Below, piece by piece: positions 5,243 to 7,045 of a DNA stretch of 7,045 nucleotides. Every line of letters begins with the position of its first letter. Position 1 is the stretch's first letter. The DNA lies in assembly GCA_902461085.1 (NCBI GenBank), contig CABPWH010000087.1, positions 1-7,045 on the forward strand. The letters run 5' to 3'. The notes under the pieces were generated by a model. It ran no database searches and had not been told where the DNA came from. It saw nothing but the letters and a program-made list of their open reading frames with translations. The stretch comes from an uncultured Collinsella sp. (lineage in GTDB: Bacteria > Actinomycetota > Coriobacteriia > Coriobacteriales > Coriobacteriaceae). The translations under genes and the position numbers were made by a program.

Positions 5243-5257
5243 AGTTACCTCTTCTTA

Positions 5258-5686
5258 CTATTTCTTAGCGTGCTTGCCAGCACCCTTGCTGTCATCGGTG
5301 ACCGAGATGAGCTGTCGGTCGGCAGCGCCATTGTGACGCGCACGGCGACGTTCCTCGGCGTCGCCCGCGTCGGCGGCGGCGCGGTGAGCCTTGTTGACGT
5401 TAAAGACCTCGTCGTGCTTGCGCCACGGACCGACGGACTCGCCAAAGCTCATCTTAAGGCCGGCGATAAAGCCGCCGAGCCAGCCGATCGGCGCAAACTG
5501 CACCAGCGGGAACAGCGAAAACACCCAGGTTAGCAGGACGACTGCCGCCGCTCCCGCAAAGTTGGCAATCCAGTAGTCGCGCTTGGTGATGACGCGCTTT
5601 TCGCACGCCCACTGGCCGCACAAAAAGCCGATGTAAATCGCGAAGAGAAAGAGCACCAGCGCAAGCACCACGAACGTCCAGCTCAT
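5258..5686 (-). CDS. Small three-helix membrane protein of unknown function
   Basis: A 142-residue protein when started at the ATG at 5684-5686. This start is preferred over an in-frame ATG at 5720-5722 because GGGGAG (5695-5700) sits eight bases upstream and it leaves a five-base gap after the preceding stop instead of a 31-base overlap. Helices lie at about 3-24 and 38-60, with a short third at 63-79 in a glycine-rich APIGWLGGFIAGLKMSFG region. The C-terminal half (about 85-142) is polar and rich in Arg, Ala and Lys, ending KGAGKHAKK, and is probably cytoplasmic. A FGESVGPWRKHDEVFNVNKA stretch (81-100) looks conserved in character. I know no family for it; it is co-transcribed with its neighbours. 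Confidence 0.8.
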   Translation of the reverse strand: MSWTFVVLALVLFLFAIYIGFLCGQWACEKRVITKRDYWIANFAGAAAVVLLTWVFSLFPLVQFAPIGWLGGFIAGLKMSFGESVGPWRKHDEVFNVNKAHRAAADAGDAEERRRARHNGAADRQLISVTDDSKGAGKHAKK

Positions 5687-5691
5687 GGGCG

Positions 5692-5802
5692 CTACTCCCC
5701 GTGATGGTGGCCGCAGCAGCACTCGTGGCCATCATCATGGCCGTGGCCGCCGCAGCACTCGTGGTCCTCGCCATGGTGGTGGCCACAACCGCACTCGTGG
5801 TC
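5692..5802 (-). repeat. Three 36-base tandem repeats encoding the His/Cys tail
   Basis: The word gcactcgtgg on the plus strand recurs at 5719-5728, 5755-5764 and 5791-5800, exactly 36 bases apart. It encodes the start of each 12-residue unit: HECGCGHHHGED (325-336), HECCGGHGHDDG (337-348) and HECCCGHHHGE (349-359). The period is a multiple of three, so unit gain or loss would keep the frame. Confidence 0.8.
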
Positions 5803-6771
5803 GTCGCCATGCTCGCCGCAACCGCAGCCTTCCTCGTGAGCGCCATGCTCTTCGGGACGATACTGCGACCAGTCCAGACCGGCGGCGATGGCGTCGGCCT
5901 CCTCCTTATAGAGTACCGTGATGGCCTGGGTGCCCAGCTTGGCACCACCGATGGCGTCGAGCATGTCGTAGAGCGTAAAGGCCACGTCGGCACCGGGCAG
6001 CGCCAGGTCGCGATCGTCGGCGTAAGCGAGCGCCAGGCGCAGGTCCTTGATGAAGTGCTCAACCATAAAGCCGGGCTTGTAGTCGCCGTCGAGCGCCTTG
6101 GGCGCCAGGCTCTCCATGGCGCCGGACTTGCCGGTACCGCCCAGGATCATCTGACGGGTCTTCTCCAGATCGAGGCCGCTCAGCTCGGCAAACGCCATGG
6201 CGTCTGCCATGCCGACCATGCAGGCGCCCAGCGACACCTGGTTGGCGAGCTTGGCAGCCTGGCCCTTGCCGGCGCCATCAAAGCAGCAAATGTTGGCCGC
6301 AAAGGTGGAAAGGATATCGCGGACCGGGGCGATGTCGTTCTCGGTAGCGCCCACGATGGCCGTGAGCGTACCGGCGATAGCGCCCGACTCGCCGCCGGTG
6401 ACGGGGCAGTCAAACGCCATGCGACCGGAGACCTGGGCGGCCTCGGCAATGTCACGGGCGAGCTCGGGCGAGCTCGTGGTGAGGTCGATCAAGACCGCGC
6501 CCGGCTTGGTGCACGCGAGCAGGCCGTCGCCCGCCAGGTAGAGTTCCTCGACCTCGGAGGGATAGCCCACCATGGTAAAGACGACATCGGCGTTCGCCAC
6601 GGCGTCGGCCGACGTATCGGCCCAGACGGCACCGCGCTCGATAAGCGTGGCGGCCTTGGACTTGGTGCGGTTGTTGACCGTGACGGGATAGCCGGCGTCC
6701 AGGATGTGGCCGGCGATGGGGGCACCCATGATTCCGGTGCCGATAAATGCGACGGAGAGCTTGTTTGCCAT
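5692..6771 (-). CDS. Beta-hydroxyacid dehydrogenase (GarR/MmsB family) with His/Cys-rich metal-binding tail
   Basis: A cytoplasmic NAD(P)-dependent oxidoreductase of the 3-hydroxyisobutyrate / tartronate-semialdehyde reductase family. The Rossmann motif FIGTGIMGAPIAG (9-21) is followed by NNRT (33-36), where Arg after the second strand favours NADPH. The substrate motif is DCPVTGGESGA (121-131). The catalytic region GKGQAAKLANQ (168-178) has Lys174 and Asn177, and KDLRLAL (242-248) completes the family set. The core ends near residue 296, as usual. Residues 307-359 are an extra tail with 14 His and 9 Cys, made partly of 12-residue repeats beginning HEC. It resembles the metal-binding tails of SlyD and HypB. 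The ATG at 6769-6771 has AAAGGAAAGG (6776-6785) upstream. The substrate (glyoxylate, a semialdehyde or other) cannot be chosen from sequence. Confidence 0.9.
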   Translation of the reverse strand: MANKLSVAFIGTGIMGAPIAGHILDAGYPVTVNNRTKSKAATLIERGAVWADTSADAVANADVVFTMVGYPSEVEELYLAGDGLLACTKPGAVLIDLTTSSPELARDIAEAAQVSGRMAFDCPVTGGESGAIAGTLTAIVGATENDIAPVRDILSTFAANICCFDGAGKGQAAKLANQVSLGACMVGMADAMAFAELSGLDLEKTRQMILGGTGKSGAMESLAPKALDGDYKPGFMVEHFIKDLRLALAYADDRDLALPGADVAFTLYDMLDAIGGAKLGTQAITVLYKEEADAIAAGLDWSQYRPEEHGAHEEGCGCGEHGDDHECGCGHHHGEDHECCGGHGHDDGHECCCGHHHGE

Positions 6772-6863
6772 GAAACCTTTCCTTTTGGGTTGGGTGTTGT
6801 TACCAGGTTGAATACTCGGTGCCAGCGTTTGGACTGCGGGGCGCCTGTGGTCGTAGCGCCTGT
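6772..6863. other. 92-base gap between the DegV-family gene and the dehydrogenase gene
   Basis: No clear terminator or promoter was found. It holds a direct repeat GCGCCTGT at 6841-6848 and 6856-6863 (15-base period) just after the DegV-family stop. The gap is large enough for a promoter of the four-gene run, but no confident -10/-35 pair was found. Confidence 0.4.
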
Positions 6864-7045
6864 CTACTCACCGCGCACACGGCGCGCGATGCGGTCGGAA
6901 AGCGAGGCTTTCTCGGCACGGTTCTTGCCCCAAAACGCGCAAGCCACCATGCCGGGGCCCACGTGCGAGCCGATGGTGGGACCGACGGAACTACGGATGA
7001 TGGTGACGTCGGCGCAGCCTTCCTCCTTGCGGATGGCGGCCTCGA
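6864..7045 (-). CDS. DegV-family protein, C-terminal end (partial)
   Basis: An open frame entering from the right edge encodes 59 residues and a TAG at 6864-6866; the start lies outside the window. The segment SSVGPTIGSHVGPGMVACAFWG is the hallmark C-terminal motif of the DegV family, whose members bind a fatty acid and include the FakB subunit of fatty-acid kinase. In the family the GPxIGxHxGPG loop helps to close the ligand pocket. A basic end (DRIARRVRGE) follows. Which fatty acid, or whether it works with a FakA kinase, cannot be said from this fragment. Confidence 0.88.
   Translation of the reverse strand, partial: EAAIRKEEGCADVTIIRSSVGPTIGSHVGPGMVACAFWGKNRAEKASLSDRIARRVRGE

Noticed and set aside
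3968..5533. A 521-codon open frame on the plus strand
   Set aside because: It runs antisense across icd, the HEAT-like gene and the membrane protein gene, all of which are well supported. Its protein shows no recognisable motif and has the composition of a GC-rich shadow frame.
5687..5722. Upstream ATG at 5720-5722 for the membrane protein
   Set aside because: It would overlap the dehydrogenase end by 31 bases and add a non-hydrophobic arginine-containing stretch, while the ATG at 5684-5686 has a well-spaced GGGGAG.

Overview
The window looks like chromosome from a moderately GC-rich, Gram-positive gut-type anaerobe. My best guess is an actinobacterium of the Coriobacteriia, Collinsella-like. 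The grounds are a mannose-family PTS operon with an embedded YajC, strong GGAGG-type ribosome binding sites, acidic alanine-rich proteins, and a small NAD-type isocitrate dehydrogenase beside hypothetical proteins. The taxon is an inference from gene content and protein style, not a search result. Every credible gene is on the minus strand, so the window is read from right to left.

Right part (7045 to 3452): the C-terminus of a DegV-family protein is followed by a 92-base gap. Then comes a tightly packed run of four genes: a beta-hydroxyacid dehydrogenase with a striking His/Cys-rich C-terminal tail, a small three-helix membrane protein, a HEAT-repeat-like protein, and an NAD-type isocitrate dehydrogenase. 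Gaps of 5, 15 and 6 bases, with two ribosome binding sites inside or against the preceding gene, argue for one transcript. A hairpin at 3364-3392 may end it.

Middle (3325 to 2161): a single gene encodes a membrane-anchored protein with a very acidic cytoplasmic N-terminus, one transmembrane helix and an outside region resembling the SurA/trigger-factor chaperone fold. It is closed by a textbook intrinsic terminator.

Left part (2160 to 1): about 550 bases of non-coding DNA are dense in palindromes. They include a GntR/HutC-type operator just downstream of an extended -10 promoter, a cluster of CGGT/ACCG inverted repeats and a cre-like LacI-family site. They lead into an operon of PTS EIIA, YajC, EIIB and the start of EIIC. 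The EIIB and EIIC look like the N-acetylgalactosamine/amino-sugar branch of the mannose PTS family. The EIIC reading frame stops at codon 91, at the very edge of the window, next to a run of five Cs. The operon probably imports and phosphorylates an amino sugar or related hexose under repressor control, with expression possibly tuned by hairpins in the leader and between EIIB and EIIC.

The items most worth a second look are the metal-binding tail of three 36-base repeats on the dehydrogenase, the palindrome-rich control region, and YajC inside the PTS operon.
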